Below are positions 24,434 through 32,486 of a stretch of 64,000 nucleotides of DNA, piece by piece. Position numbers and translations under genes: made by a program. A model generated the notes under the pieces. That model had not been told where the DNA came from. It saw nothing but the letters and a program-made list of their open reading frames with translations, and made no database searches. The stretch comes from Microbacterium wangchenii (lineage in GTDB: Bacteria > Actinomycetota > Actinomycetes > Actinomycetales > Microbacteriaceae): the NCBI RefSeq assembly GCF_004564355.1, contig NZ_CP038266.1, positions 2,852,001 through 2,916,000 on the forward strand. The letters run 5' to 3'. Within the stretch, counting starts at the first letter, position 1, and the number at the start of each line of letters is the position of its first letter.

Positions 24434-25176
24434 GGGGCGCCGAACCCGAAGTCGGCGAGGATGCTGCGCCCCTGCGCCGAGCGGACGAAGCCGACGAACG
24501 CGGCGGCGGCCTCCGGATCGCCCGCGTCCGGCAGCACCGCGATGGGGTAGTGGCTCACCACTTCCGCCGCCAGGGCGGGCACGATCGCGCGCACGTCGTC
24601 GTTGCCCCGCACATCGGTGGCGTAGACCAGACCCGCGTCGGCCTCGCCGGCGGCGACCTTCGTCAGGACGGCCGTCACGTTCTGCTCGACGCTGGCGGGG
24701 GTCACTTCGACGTCGGCCCGCCGCAGGAGCTCGGCGGAGGCGGCGCCGCACGGCACCTCCGGTGCGCACAGCACGACGGTGGCCCCGGGCAGATCGGCGA
24801 GGCCGGTGATCCCGGCGGGGTTGGCCGCGGGGACGGCGAGCACGAGCCTGTTGGTGGCGAACACCTGCCCGCGCAGAGCGGGTCCGGCCAGGCGGAGCGC
24901 TGCTTCATCCGCGGCGGCGAAGACGTCGGCGGGTGCCCCCTCCGCGATCTGCCGCGCCAGGGTGGTCGAGCCGTCCGAGACGACGGACACTCCCACGTCG
25001 GGGTGAGCCTGGGCGAACTCCTCGGCGATGCGGTCGAAGGCGGCGGCGAGGGATGCGGCAGCGTACACCCGCACGGTGGCCGCCTCCCCCCGTGCGGTGC
25101 CGTTCGCGCACCCCGACACCGTGACCGCCAGCCCGAGGAGGGCCGCGGCCGCGGCACAGCGCAGCGCCCGGTGCAC
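24430..25176 (-). CDS. modA: molybdate-binding lipoprotein
   Basis: 248 residues. Lipoprotein signal with lipobox VSGC (Cys23). The mature protein has the ModA features VYAAASLAAAFDRIAEEF, SDGSTTLARQIAEGAPADVFAAAD (Ser-rich oxyanion site) and VLTKVAAGEADAGLVYATDV. It captures molybdate outside the membrane for ModBC. GTG start 25176 lies 2 bases after the stop of the Mop-like gene. Confidence 0.93.
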   Translation of the reverse strand: MHRALRCAAAAALLGLAVTVSGCANGTARGEAATVRVYAAASLAAAFDRIAEEFAQAHPDVGVSVVSDGSTTLARQIAEGAPADVFAAADEAALRLAGPALRGQVFATNRLVLAVPAANPAGITGLADLPGATVVLCAPEVPCGAASAELLRRADVEVTPASVEQNVTAVLTKVAAGEADAGLVYATDVRGNDDVRAIVPALAAEVVSHYPIAVLPDAGDPEAAAAFVGFVRSAQGRSILADFGFGAP

Positions 25177-25177
25177 G

Positions 25178-25570
25178 TCAGGGCCTCGGGATCTCGACGA
25201 CGACGTTCGTCGCTTTGACGGAGGCGACGGCGACGGCGCCGACCTCGAGCCCGAGCTCCCGCACGGCCTCGGCCGACAGCAGCGACACGACGCGGTGCGG
25301 CCCGCTCTGGATGTCGACCTGGGCCATCACGCCGTCGGCCTGGATGCGCGTCACGATCCCGGTGAAGCGGTTGCGGGCGCTGGAGAGCACGTCGGCGGGA
25401 TCGCCGGGCTCTGCGGCGAGGGCCAGGGCGTGCGCGGCGAGCGCCGCGCCGGGGATCTCGGCGGGCGTGGCGCCGGTGACGGGGAGCGTCCCCTGATCGA
25501 CCCATCGCCGCACGGTGTCGTCGCTGACCCCGAGCAGGCGCGCGGCCTGGGCGATGCGGAAGCTTGTCAT
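25178..25570 (-). CDS. MerR-type HTH protein with TOBE (Mop) molybdate-binding domain
   Basis: 130 residues. Residues ~1-50 are a helix-turn-helix (FRIAQAARLLGVSDDTVRRWVDQGTLP), residues ~62-130 a TOBE/Mop domain (RNRFTGIVTRIQADGVMAQVDIQSGPHRVVSLLSAEAVRELGLEVGAVAVASVKATNVVVEI). This fusion is known at the head of actinobacterial mod operons and may sense molybdate and control or buffer uptake. It is the first gene of the operon, with TACGGT 6 nt before its ATG (leaderless). Confidence 0.87.
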   Translation of the reverse strand: MTSFRIAQAARLLGVSDDTVRRWVDQGTLPVTGATPAEIPGAALAAHALALAAEPGDPADVLSSARNRFTGIVTRIQADGVMAQVDIQSGPHRVVSLLSAEAVRELGLEVGAVAVASVKATNVVVEIPRP

Positions 25571-25576
25571 CGCGCC

Positions 25577-25582
25577 ACCGTA
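25577..25582 (-). promoter_or_regulatory. leaderless -10 box of the mod operon
   Basis: TACGGT, spacer GGCGCG, ATG at 25570. The divergent moeB-like gene has its own box 68 bp away. Confidence 0.55.
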
Positions 25583-25649
25583 CCGCAGGTGCGGATCTTT
25601 CCGCCCTTTCGGTCCGCGCATGCGGATCCACGCGACGCGGACAACGCCG

Positions 25650-25655
25650 TAGCCT
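25650..25655 (+). promoter_or_regulatory. leaderless -10 box of the moeB-like gene
   Basis: TAGCCT, spacer GAAGGC, ATG at 25662. Confidence 0.55.
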
Positions 25656-25661
25656 GAAGGC

Positions 25662-26435
25662 ATGAAGCCGCTGGTCGCACCCGTCGACGCCCTGGCACCG
25701 ACCGAGCTCATCCGCACCGCCCGCTCCGCGGTGCTCGCCGGCATCGGCGAGGAGGGGCAGCGCCGGCTCGCCGCTGCGCGCGTGGCGGTCATCGGCGCCG
25801 GCGGGCTCGGCTCCCCCGCGATCCTCGCCCTCGCCGCGGCGGGGGTGGGAGAGCTCATCGTCATCGACGACGACGTCGTGGAACTGACCAACCTGCAGCG
25901 GCAGATCATCCACCGGGTCCAGGACATCGGCGAGCCCAAGACCGCCTCGGCGGTGCGGGCAGCCGGCGACCTCGCCCCGCACACCACCGTCGTCCCCGTT
26001 CCCGAGCGGCTGACACCGGGAAACGCCGTCGCACTGCTGGGCGGGGCCGATGTCGTCGTCGACGGCAGCGACGTCTTCTCCACGCGGCGCGCCGTCGCCG
26101 AGGCCGCCGAGACGCTCGGTATTCCGCTCGTGTGGGGTGCGGTGCAGGAGTGGCACGGCCAGGTGACGGTGTTCTGGTCGCATCCGCCCGCGGGCGTCGC
26201 GCCGGTGCGCCTGGCCGACCTGTTCCCCGCCGGCACCGAAGGCGAGCCGCCCACGTGCGCGCAGGTCGGGGTGCTGGGCGCACTGTGCGTGCAGGTCGGC
26301 GGGATGCTGGCGACGGAGGTCGTGAAGCTCGTGACCGGCGCGGGCGAACCGCTGCTGGGCCGTCTCGCGATGGTCGACGCCCTGCACGCCCGCACGACGG
26401 AGGTGCCGCTTCGGGCCGGAGTCGCGGCGGAGTGA
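25662..26435 (+). CDS. moeB: ThiF/MoeB-family adenylyltransferase
   Basis: 257 residues. E1-like enzyme expected to adenylate the C-terminal Gly of MoaD before sulfur transfer. The ATP-binding fingerprint VIGAGGLGSPAIL is at residues ~43-55; the metal/adenylate residues are in IDDDVVELTNLQRQIIH; CAQVGVLGALCVQVGGMLATEVVKL is the crossover helix. The two CxxC zinc pairs of E. coli MoeB are missing and there is no rhodanese domain, so sulfur must come from another protein. It is followed 42 bp later by moaC and moaD, which supports MoeB rather than ThiF. Confidence 0.85.
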   Translation: MKPLVAPVDALAPTELIRTARSAVLAGIGEEGQRRLAAARVAVIGAGGLGSPAILALAAAGVGELIVIDDDVVELTNLQRQIIHRVQDIGEPKTASAVRAAGDLAPHTTVVPVPERLTPGNAVALLGGADVVVDGSDVFSTRRAVAEAAETLGIPLVWGAVQEWHGQVTVFWSHPPAGVAPVRLADLFPAGTEGEPPTCAQVGVLGALCVQVGGMLATEVVKLVTGAGEPLLGRLAMVDALHARTTEVPLRAGVAAE

Positions 26436-26477
26436 CGCTCCGCGCCGAGGGCTCGCGGCGGATGTCATGCTGGAGGC

Positions 26478-26960
26478 ATGAGCTTCCCGCACCTGGACAC
26501 CGCCGGACGCGCGCACATGGTCGACGTCACGGCGAAGCAGCCCACCGTCCGCTCGGCCACCGCCCGGGGGTTCGTGCGGTGCTCGCCGGAGGTCGTCGCG
26601 GCCCTCGTGGACGGGACCGCGCCCAAGGGCGACGTGCTGGCCGTCGCCCGGATCGCCGGCATCCAGGGCGCCAAGTCGGCCTCCTCCCTGCTGCCCCTGG
26701 CCCACGTGATCGGAGTGCACCGCGCCGCCGTCGAGCTCGAGGTGACCGCCGAGGGCGTGCAGATCGAGGCGACCGTGGGCACCGCCGACCGCACGGGCGT
26801 GGAGATGGAGGCCCTCACCGCCGTATCGGTGGCCGCCCTCGCGATCGTCGACATGATCAAGGGACTGGACCGCGGAGCGCTCATCGAGAACGTCCGGATC
26901 GTGGCGAAGTCGGGCGGTCGCTCGGGCGACTGGACGCGACCGGGCGAGGAGTCGGCCTGA
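26478..26960 (+). CDS. moaC: cyclic pyranopterin monophosphate synthase MoaC
   Basis: 160 residues. Converts 3',8-cyclo-GTP from MoaA to cyclic pyranopterin monophosphate. Key motifs are present: MVDVTAKQPTVR, PKGDVLAVARIAGIQGAK, TGVEMEALTAVSVAALAIVDMIKG and the KSGGRSGDW end. The usual PLCH reads PLAH here, a Cys to Ala change that the catalytic His tolerates. CATGCT followed by GGAGG precedes the ATG. The stop overlaps the moaD start (TGATG). Confidence 0.95.
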   Translation: MSFPHLDTAGRAHMVDVTAKQPTVRSATARGFVRCSPEVVAALVDGTAPKGDVLAVARIAGIQGAKSASSLLPLAHVIGVHRAAVELEVTAEGVQIEATVGTADRTGVEMEALTAVSVAALAIVDMIKGLDRGALIENVRIVAKSGGRSGDWTRPGEESA

Positions 26961-27190
26961 TGCGCGTGCGCTTCTTCGCCGCCGCCGCCGAAGCCGCCGG
27001 GACGGATGCCGCCGATCGATCCGAACCGACGCTCGACGCCCTGCGCGCCGCGCTCGTGCACGACCACCCGGATCTGGGGACCGTGCTCCCGCGCTGCGCC
27101 GTGCTCGTGGACGGGGTGCGCGCCGACGCGGACGTCCCGCTCAGCGCAGCGTCGGTCGTCGACGTCCTGCCGCCGTTCGCCGGCGGCTGA
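26960..27190 (+). CDS. moaD: molybdopterin synthase sulfur carrier subunit MoaD
   Basis: 76 residues, ubiquitin-like. Begins MRVRFFAAAAEAAG and ends VVDVLPPFAGG; the terminal Gly-Gly is thiocarboxylated and donates sulfur to the dithiolene of molybdopterin. Start ATG shares one base with the moaC stop. Its stop codon abuts head-on the moaE stop in a shared palindrome. Confidence 0.93.
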   Translation: MRVRFFAAAAEAAGTDAADRSEPTLDALRAALVHDHPDLGTVLPRCAVLVDGVRADADVPLSAASVVDVLPPFAGG

Positions 27191-27199
27191 TCAGCCGCC
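27182..27199. repeat. 18-bp perfect palindrome made of the Gly-Gly-stop ends of moaD and moaE
   Basis: GGCGGCTGATCAGCCGCC: moaD ends GGC-GGC-TGA on the plus strand and moaE ends with the identical codons on the minus strand, abutting without a gap. It may add a short hairpin to both mRNAs. Confidence 0.8.
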
Positions 27200-27619
27200 C
27201 ATGCCCTTCCACGCCGTGGTCCCGTCGGCCTCGACCTGACGCTTCCACACCGGCAGTTCGCGCTTGATCGCCTCGATCACGGCGCGGCACACCTCGAACG
27301 CGGCGGCGCGGTGCCCCGAGGCGACGGCGATGACCACGGCGGCATCCCCCACCTGCAGGCGCCCGATGCGATGGCTGACCGCCACCACCGCGTCGGTGCC
27401 CTCCGCGGCGTCCGCGGCCAGGCGGAGAAGCGTCGCGGCGGCGTCGGGATGCGCGCTGTACTCCAGGGCGATGACCGTGCCCGCGGCATCCGGATCGTTG
27501 TCCCTTACGCGTCCGACGAAGCTCGTCACGGCGCCGAGGGTGGCATCGTCGACGGCGTCCAGGTGACCGGTGATATCGAGCGCGTCCTCGGTGATGACCG
27601 CGATCCGAACGGCGCTCAT
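27191..27619 (-). CDS. moaE: molybdopterin synthase catalytic subunit MoaE
   Basis: 142 residues. Pairs with MoaD to insert two sulfurs into precursor Z. Motifs: GAVTSFVGRVRDND, VIALEYSAHPDAA, HRIGRLQVGDAAVVIAVASGHRAAAFEVC and the active-site Lys region IKRELPVWKRQ. Start ATG overlaps the mogA stop (ATGA), so mogA-moaE are co-translated on the minus strand, opposite moaC-moaD. Confidence 0.94.
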   Translation of the reverse strand: MSAVRIAVITEDALDITGHLDAVDDATLGAVTSFVGRVRDNDPDAAGTVIALEYSAHPDAAATLLRLAADAAEGTDAVVAVSHRIGRLQVGDAAVVIAVASGHRAAAFEVCRAVIEAIKRELPVWKRQVEADGTTAWKGMGG

Positions 27620-28101
27620 GCGTGATCTCCCCCGGACAGCTGATCGAGAACGTGTGCGGCGACGGAGAGCACCACGGGAACCCCGGCGGCCACCGCACGC
27701 GGCGAACCGGGCAGATTCACCACGAAGGCTCCCGCGGGATCGACGACACCGGCGAGGCCCCGCGACACGAGGGCGAAGGGCGTGTCGGCCAGGCCCTGGC
27801 GACGCAGCTCCTCGGCGACGCCGGGAAGCTCCCGCGTGAGCACGCGCGCCGTGCCCTCCGGGGTCTCATCCCGCGGCCCCGCCCCCGTTCCGCCGGTGGT
27901 GAGGATGAGGGCGGGAGCATCCGCGACGGCCCGACGCAGAGCCGCTTCGACGGAGTCGGCGCCGTCGGGGACGATCTCCGCCTCACCGCACTGCCAGCCC
28001 GCGTCGCGGAGGAGGCCCACCGCGAGCGGACCGCCGCGGTCTTCGCGCACGCCCGCAGCGGAGCGGTCGGACACCGTGATCACCCGGGCGATGCGCTGCA
28101 T
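27616..28101 (-). CDS. mogA: molybdopterin adenylyltransferase, MogA/MoaB family
   Basis: 161 residues. Adenylates molybdopterin before metal insertion. The MPT-binding motifs ILTTGGTGAGPRDETPEGT and FVVNLPGSPRAVAAG are present, as is the start ITVSDRSAAGVREDRGG. TAGGCT 6 nt before the ATG marks a leaderless start; the first three bases of this box are the stop codon of the upstream gene. First gene of a two-gene operon with moaE. No MoeA (metal insertion) is seen in the window. Confidence 0.92.
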   Translation of the reverse strand: MQRIARVITVSDRSAAGVREDRGGPLAVGLLRDAGWQCGEAEIVPDGADSVEAALRRAVADAPALILTTGGTGAGPRDETPEGTARVLTRELPGVAEELRRQGLADTPFALVSRGLAGVVDPAGAFVVNLPGSPRAVAAGVPVVLSVAAHVLDQLSGGDHA

Positions 28102-28107
28102 CCGCCC

Positions 28108-28113
28108 AGCCTA
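28108..28113 (-). promoter_or_regulatory. leaderless -10 box of mogA, built on a stop codon
   Basis: TAGGCT: TAG (28113-28111) is the stop of the upstream SDR gene and begins the hexamer; spacer GGGCGG, then ATG at 28101. Confidence 0.55.
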
Positions 28114-29640
28114 CGAGGCGCGCGCCGCCGCCGCGGTGATGCGGTTGGCCATGCCTCGGAAGATGAAGCCGTGGAAGGGCAGCACCGCCAGCCAGTACAG
28201 CCGGCCGGCCAGCCCCTGCGGGAAGAACACCGCACGCTGGTCGTAGCGCGCTCCGGTGCCCTCGGGTGCCACCCGGAGCTCCAGCCACGCCAGCCCCGGC
28301 ACCTTCATCTCCGCACGCAGGCGCAGGAGCCGGCCCGGCTCCACCGCCTCCACGCGCCAGAAATCCAGCGCATCCCCCACGGCGAGCCGGCGGCGGCTGC
28401 GGCGACCGCGCGCGAGCCCCACGCCACCCACGATCCGGTCCATCCAGCCGCGCAGCGCCCACAGCACCGGCGAGGAGTACCAGCCGTTCTCCCCGCCGAT
28501 CCCCTCGACCACCGCCCACAGCCGATCCGGCGGCGCCGGCGTGCGCGCCGAGCGGGCGTCGGTGAACACCGCGCGGCCGGCCCAGTCGGGGTCGCTCGGC
28601 AGCGGGTCGCTGGGCACGCCCGACAGCTCGGCGTCCCGCCAGCTCGTCTCGACGTCGTCGGCCTCCACGCGGCCGAGCGCCAGCGCGACGGCCCGACGGT
28701 ACGGCGTGAGGCCCGCGGCCGGCGGCGGGATGAGGGCATCGACGTCGTCGTCCTTGACGACGCAGTCGTTCTGGAGCGACTCCACGAGCGGGCGGGCGAT
28801 CGAGCGCGGGATCGGGGTGACGAGGTTCACCCAGTGCGAGGCCAGGCGCGGTGTCAGCACCGGCAGGGCCGCGATGGCACGTTGACGCAGGCCCGCCACC
28901 ACGGCGTACCCGTTCATCATCTGCCCGTACCGCAGCACGTCGGGCCCGCCGATGTCCACGGCACGATTGACGGCGGGATCGACCCGGGCGGCTCCCAGCA
29001 GGTAGTGCAGCACGTCGCGCACGGCGATCGGCTGGATGCGGTTGCGCACCCATCGCGGGGCGGGCATGTAGGGCAGCACGTCGGTGAGGTGGCGCACCAT
29101 CTCGAACGACGCCGAACCCGACCCGATCACGACGCCGGCCTGCAGCACGAGAGTGGGCACGCCGCTGTCCAGGAGGATCTGCCCCACCTCCACGCGCGAG
29201 CGCAGGTGCGGCGAGAGCGGGACGTCGTCGGGATGCAGCCCGCCGAGGTAGACGATGCGGCCTACTCCCGCCGCGGCAGCGGCATCCGCCACCGTTTGAG
29301 CGGCCCGGCGATCGGCCTCCTCGAATCCCGTGCCGGCGGCCATCGAATGCACGAGGTAGTAGACCACGTCCACATCGGCGACGGCACGGCGCACCGCTGC
29401 CGCCTCCGCCGCGGCACCCTCCACGACCTCCACGTCGTCGCCCCACTGGAAGGCGCGCACCCGCTCGGGCGCCCGCGCGAGGACGCGCACGGCGTAGCCG
29501 GCGGCCAGCAGGCGCGGCACGAGGCGGCCGCCGAGGTACCCGGTCGCCCCGATCACGAGGGCTCGCGGCATCGTGCCGTCCGGCCGCGGCACCGCCCGCA
29601 GCCCGGGCTCGCGGCCGGTGGGTGCGCTCAGCTCGGCCAT
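28111..29640 (-). CDS. NAD(P)-binding SDR/NmrA-like protein with DUF2867 domain
   Basis: 509 residues. Residues ~25-320 form an atypical SDR Rossmann domain (ALVIGATGYLGGRLVPRLLAAGYAVRVLAR, GLHPDDVPLSPHLRSR). Residues ~330-505 match the DUF2867 extension seen in actinobacterial two-domain proteins (PPDRLWAVVEGIGGENGWYSS, LGFWR-like LDFWRVEAVEPGRLLRLRAEMKVPGLAWLE). Reaction and substrate are unknown; an epimerase or quinone-related role has been guessed for relatives. TAGCGT 6 nt upstream of the ATG indicates a leaderless mRNA. Confidence 0.87.
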   Translation of the reverse strand: MAELSAPTGREPGLRAVPRPDGTMPRALVIGATGYLGGRLVPRLLAAGYAVRVLARAPERVRAFQWGDDVEVVEGAAAEAAAVRRAVADVDVVYYLVHSMAAGTGFEEADRRAAQTVADAAAAAGVGRIVYLGGLHPDDVPLSPHLRSRVEVGQILLDSGVPTLVLQAGVVIGSGSASFEMVRHLTDVLPYMPAPRWVRNRIQPIAVRDVLHYLLGAARVDPAVNRAVDIGGPDVLRYGQMMNGYAVVAGLRQRAIAALPVLTPRLASHWVNLVTPIPRSIARPLVESLQNDCVVKDDDVDALIPPPAAGLTPYRRAVALALGRVEADDVETSWRDAELSGVPSDPLPSDPDWAGRAVFTDARSARTPAPPDRLWAVVEGIGGENGWYSSPVLWALRGWMDRIVGGVGLARGRRSRRRLAVGDALDFWRVEAVEPGRLLRLRAEMKVPGLAWLELRVAPEGTGARYDQRAVFFPQGLAGRLYWLAVLPFHGFIFRGMANRITAAAARAS

Positions 29641-29646
29641 GCCCCG

Positions 29647-29652
29647 ACGCTA
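29647..29652 (-). promoter_or_regulatory. leaderless -10 box of the SDR/DUF2867 gene
   Basis: TAGCGT, spacer CGGGGC, ATG at 29640. Confidence 0.5.
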
Positions 29653-29665
29653 TGCGTCGCGGCGG

Positions 29666-30337
29666 TCACCGCCCAGGGCCCTGCACCTCGGCGCCGGCCC
29701 GCCGCGGAGCGGAGAAGGCCGCGGCCTCCCGGGCGAGGGGTACCGTGAACACCGCCGCCATCGCCAGGGCAGCCCCCGCCCCCAGAAGCGCCCCGCCCGC
29801 GGTGTCGCTCAACCAATGCGCGTGCAGATACGTACGGCTGAAGGCCATCAGCAGGGTCCAGACGACCCCCGCCACCACCACCCACGCTCGCGGGAAGAGG
29901 ATCGCCGCGATCACGGCGAGAGTCGCCGCGTTGGCGGCGTGCCCGGAGGGGAACGACCCGTGATCGCTCATGACGAGGATCTCCTCCGGCCGCGCCCGGC
30001 CGAACACCTGTTTGAGGATCTGGACGAGCGCCGCGCTGACCGCCTCGGCCGACAGGAAGTACGCCGCCGCCCATCGGTGACGTGTCAGCATGAGCACGAT
30101 CGCCACGCCGAGCGGGATGATGAGCACACCGATCCACCCGCCGCCCAGGACGTTCATCACCTGCGAGAAGCCGACCAGCACCGGCGAGGGCCAGTCCACG
30201 AGCGCGCTGTTCCACGCGGTGTCCACCGCGAACGGCGCGTTGCCCTGCAGGAAGATCCAGAGGCCGATGAGGCATGCCAGGGCGATCGCGGTCAGACCGA
30301 TCACGAGCCGGCGCGTGCGGGTGGGGTTCGCCTTCAT
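29666..30337 (-). CDS. PAP2-family membrane phosphatase
   Basis: 223 residues with about six helices. The three phosphatase motifs of the PAP2 superfamily are visible: KQVFGRARP, PSGHAANA and SRTYLHAHWLSD. Members dephosphorylate phosphatidic acid, undecaprenyl or other lipid phosphates at the outer face of the membrane. The start ATG is only 27 bp from the divergent reductase gene; the gap is a palindrome that supplies CACAAT to both strands, and no ribosome-binding site is present. Confidence 0.9.
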   Translation of the reverse strand: MKANPTRTRRLVIGLTAIALACLIGLWIFLQGNAPFAVDTAWNSALVDWPSPVLVGFSQVMNVLGGGWIGVLIIPLGVAIVLMLTRHRWAAAYFLSAEAVSAALVQILKQVFGRARPEEILVMSDHGSFPSGHAANAATLAVIAAILFPRAWVVVAGVVWTLLMAFSRTYLHAHWLSDTAGGALLGAGAALAMAAVFTVPLAREAAAFSAPRRAGAEVQGPGR

Positions 30338-30342
30338 CGCCT

Positions 30343-30358
30343 CATTGTGGTCACAATG
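30343..30358. promoter_or_regulatory. symmetrical bidirectional promoter/operator palindrome
   Basis: CATTGTG-GT-CACAATG. Read on either strand it presents CACAAT, 6 nt before ATG 30337 (minus) and 7 nt before ATG 30365 (plus). It may be two overlapping leaderless -10 boxes, an operator, or both. Confidence 0.5.
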
Positions 30359-30364
30359 GGCGCC

Positions 30365-30859
30365 ATGGCTCAGACCGTTGACATCGTCCGCCGTCTCGTG
30401 GCACCGCTCACCCGCACCCGGTGGTTCCGCCGGCTGGGACCGCGGGTGCTGCCGCCGGTGGAACGCGTCCTCGCCCGCGCCACGGGGGGCCGCGTGCAGA
30501 TCAGTGCGCTGCTGGTCCCCTCGCTCGTCCTGCACACCGTGGGCGCGCAGTCTGGCCGGCCGAGGGACGTCCCGCTGATGTACACCCCCGACGGGTCGGG
30601 CCGGGCGATCGTTGCCGGGACGAACTTCGCCGGATCGCGGCATCCGGCGTGGACGGCGAACCTCCTCGCGCACCCCGATGCGGAGATCACGGTGCGCGGC
30701 CGGCGGATGCCCGTGCATGCGACGCCCATCGGCGATGACGAGCGTGACGCGGCGTGGGCGCGCATCGAAGCGCAGTGGCCCGGTTACCGCAGCTACGAGC
30801 GCGACTCCGGGCGCACGGTGCGCCTGTTCCGGCTGCAGCCGGTCCGCCGGGAGCGGTGA
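30365..30859 (+). CDS. F420-type (deazaflavin-dependent) nitroreductase-family protein
   Basis: 164 residues with the split-barrel fold of DDN/FDOR enzymes. SALLVPSLVLHTVGAQSGRPRDVPLMYTPDG and GTNFAGSRHPAWTANLLAHPDAEI are the family signatures. Such enzymes use reduced F420 (or flavin) to reduce quinones or unsaturated substrates in actinobacteria. I take ATG 30365; an ATG three codons earlier lies inside the palindrome. It is divergent from the PAP2 gene and convergent with the exporter gene. Confidence 0.87.
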   Translation: MAQTVDIVRRLVAPLTRTRWFRRLGPRVLPPVERVLARATGGRVQISALLVPSLVLHTVGAQSGRPRDVPLMYTPDGSGRAIVAGTNFAGSRHPAWTANLLAHPDAEITVRGRRMPVHATPIGDDERDAAWARIEAQWPGYRSYERDSGRTVRLFRLQPVRRER

Positions 30860-30891
30860 CCGCGCCCCCGGCCGACGAGCCCGCGGGCAGG

Positions 30892-32235
30892 TCAGGGCGC
30901 CAGCAGCCCCACGGTGCGCGGGCGCACGAGCAGCCACAGCGCCGCCACCCCGATCACGGCGCATCCGACCATGACGGCGGCCATCGTGGTCGCCGAGATG
31001 CCGGCCGAACCGGCCACCCATCCCACGACGGGTGAGACCAGGCCCGCCACGCCGAAGTTGGTCGCGCCGATGATCGACTGCGCGGTGCCGGCGGCCTTGC
31101 CGTGACGATCCAGCGCCAGCACCTGGACGCACGGGAAGGTGAAGCCGCACCCGGTCATGAAGACGAACAGCGGCACCACCGTCCCCCACATGCCGAGCCC
31201 GAGCTGGTCGGTGATCACGATGGCGGTGCTTGCCACGAGCAGGGTCGCGGTCGACCAGGCCATGACCCACTGCGGACCGAAGCGCGCGGCCAGGCGCGAG
31301 GCGGCCTGCACGCCGAGCACGACCCCGAGGGAGTTCGCGGCGAACAGCAGCCCGTACTGCTGCGCGTCCAGGCCGTACGCGCCCTGGAAGAGGAACGACG
31401 AGGACGACAGATAGGAGAACAGCCCACTGAAGGTCATGCCGCCGATCACGAGCACGCCCAGGAAGACGCGGTCGCTGAGGACGCTCCGATACCGCTGCCA
31501 GATCGTCGTCCCCGCCTGCTCGGCGCGGCGCTCGCGCGGGAGCGTCTCGGGGAGGAGGAAGAGGGCGGCGATGAGCATGATCGCGCCGTAGACGGCGAGG
31601 ACGACGAAGATGCCGCGCCACGGCATCACCAGCAGCAGGCCGGAGCCCACCAGCGGCGCCAGCACAGGCGCCACCCCCGACACCAGCGCAAGACGGGAGA
31701 GCATCACCACGAGGCGGCGGCCGCCGAACAGGTCGCGGACGATCGCGGCGGCCACGACACCGCCGGCGGCGGCACCGGCGCCCATCAGGACGCGCGTCAG
31801 CGAGAGCAGCTCCAGCGTGGGTGCCAGCGCCGCGGCCGTGCTGGCGAGCACGTGCAGCGCCGTGACGGCGAGGAGCGGGACGCGCCGGCCGACCTTGTCG
31901 CTGAGCGGCCCGACGACGAGCTGGCCGAGCGCGAACCCGATCATGGTTCCGGTGAGGGTCAGCTGGATCGCGGCCTCGGTCGTGCGGAAGTCGCTCTCCA
32001 GCACAGGGAACGCCGGCAGGTAGAGGTCGATCGTGAACGGGCCGAGGGCCGTGAGCGCCCCCAGCAGGATGATGTAGACGACACGTCGTGCCGTCGACAG
32101 CGAGTCGCCGGGGTGGAGCATGATCGGCGCGGTGGCCGGGTTGCTCCCCAGTGTGCGGATGGCGCCCGTCGTCGCCGGGCGGGGCCGGCCGCCGCGGGGC
32201 GGGGAGACGATCGGATGGGAATCGGTGTCGACCAC
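30892..32235 (-). CDS. MFS drug exporter, Bcr/CflA family
   Basis: 447 residues, twelve predicted helices. LGALTALGPFTIDLYLPAFPVL at helix 1 and GQLVVGPLSDKVGRRVPLL between helices 2 and 3 are the hallmarks of Bcr/CflA drug:proton antiporters. I chose GTG 32235, which has AAGG 6 nt upstream; an ATG 38 codons further in has no ribosome-binding site. The extra N-terminus is Pro/Gly-rich. The 251-bp gap to the divergent DUF3105 gene contains a CGAATCGATTCG palindrome (32311-32322) and no gene. Substrate unknown. Confidence 0.88.
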   Translation of the reverse strand: MVDTDSHPIVSPPRGGRPRPATTGAIRTLGSNPATAPIMLHPGDSLSTARRVVYIILLGALTALGPFTIDLYLPAFPVLESDFRTTEAAIQLTLTGTMIGFALGQLVVGPLSDKVGRRVPLLAVTALHVLASTAAALAPTLELLSLTRVLMGAGAAAGGVVAAAIVRDLFGGRRLVVMLSRLALVSGVAPVLAPLVGSGLLLVMPWRGIFVVLAVYGAIMLIAALFLLPETLPRERRAEQAGTTIWQRYRSVLSDRVFLGVLVIGGMTFSGLFSYLSSSSFLFQGAYGLDAQQYGLLFAANSLGVVLGVQAASRLAARFGPQWVMAWSTATLLVASTAIVITDQLGLGMWGTVVPLFVFMTGCGFTFPCVQVLALDRHGKAAGTAQSIIGATNFGVAGLVSPVVGWVAGSAGISATTMAAVMVGCAVIGVAALWLLVRPRTVGLLAP

Positions 32236-32310
32236 GGAGCCTTCGTTTCGGAGCGTCAGCAAGAGGACCCGGGATTCCGGGTCTGAAGAGGGTGGGGTGA
32301 GGTGTGCGCC

Positions 32311-32322
32311 CGAATCGATTCG
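32311..32322. promoter_or_regulatory. 12-bp palindrome between exporter and DUF3105 gene
   Basis: CGAATCGATTCG, perfect, 76 bp upstream of the exporter start and 165 bp from the DUF3105 start. A role as regulator site is only inferred from its position. Confidence 0.3.
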
Positions 32323-32486
32323 AGCACCCGCACCATGATAGCGGCGTCCGGGCGACGCGCCCCCGGGGACGCACGCGCGGGGAGGGCGCCTTCTCAGCCG
32401 TCTCACCGATGCATACGAATAGGCTGGGGCCGTCGGCGCCGTGCCGATGTGTCCTCGCTCACGACCGGAACCCGCACACGCCGCAT

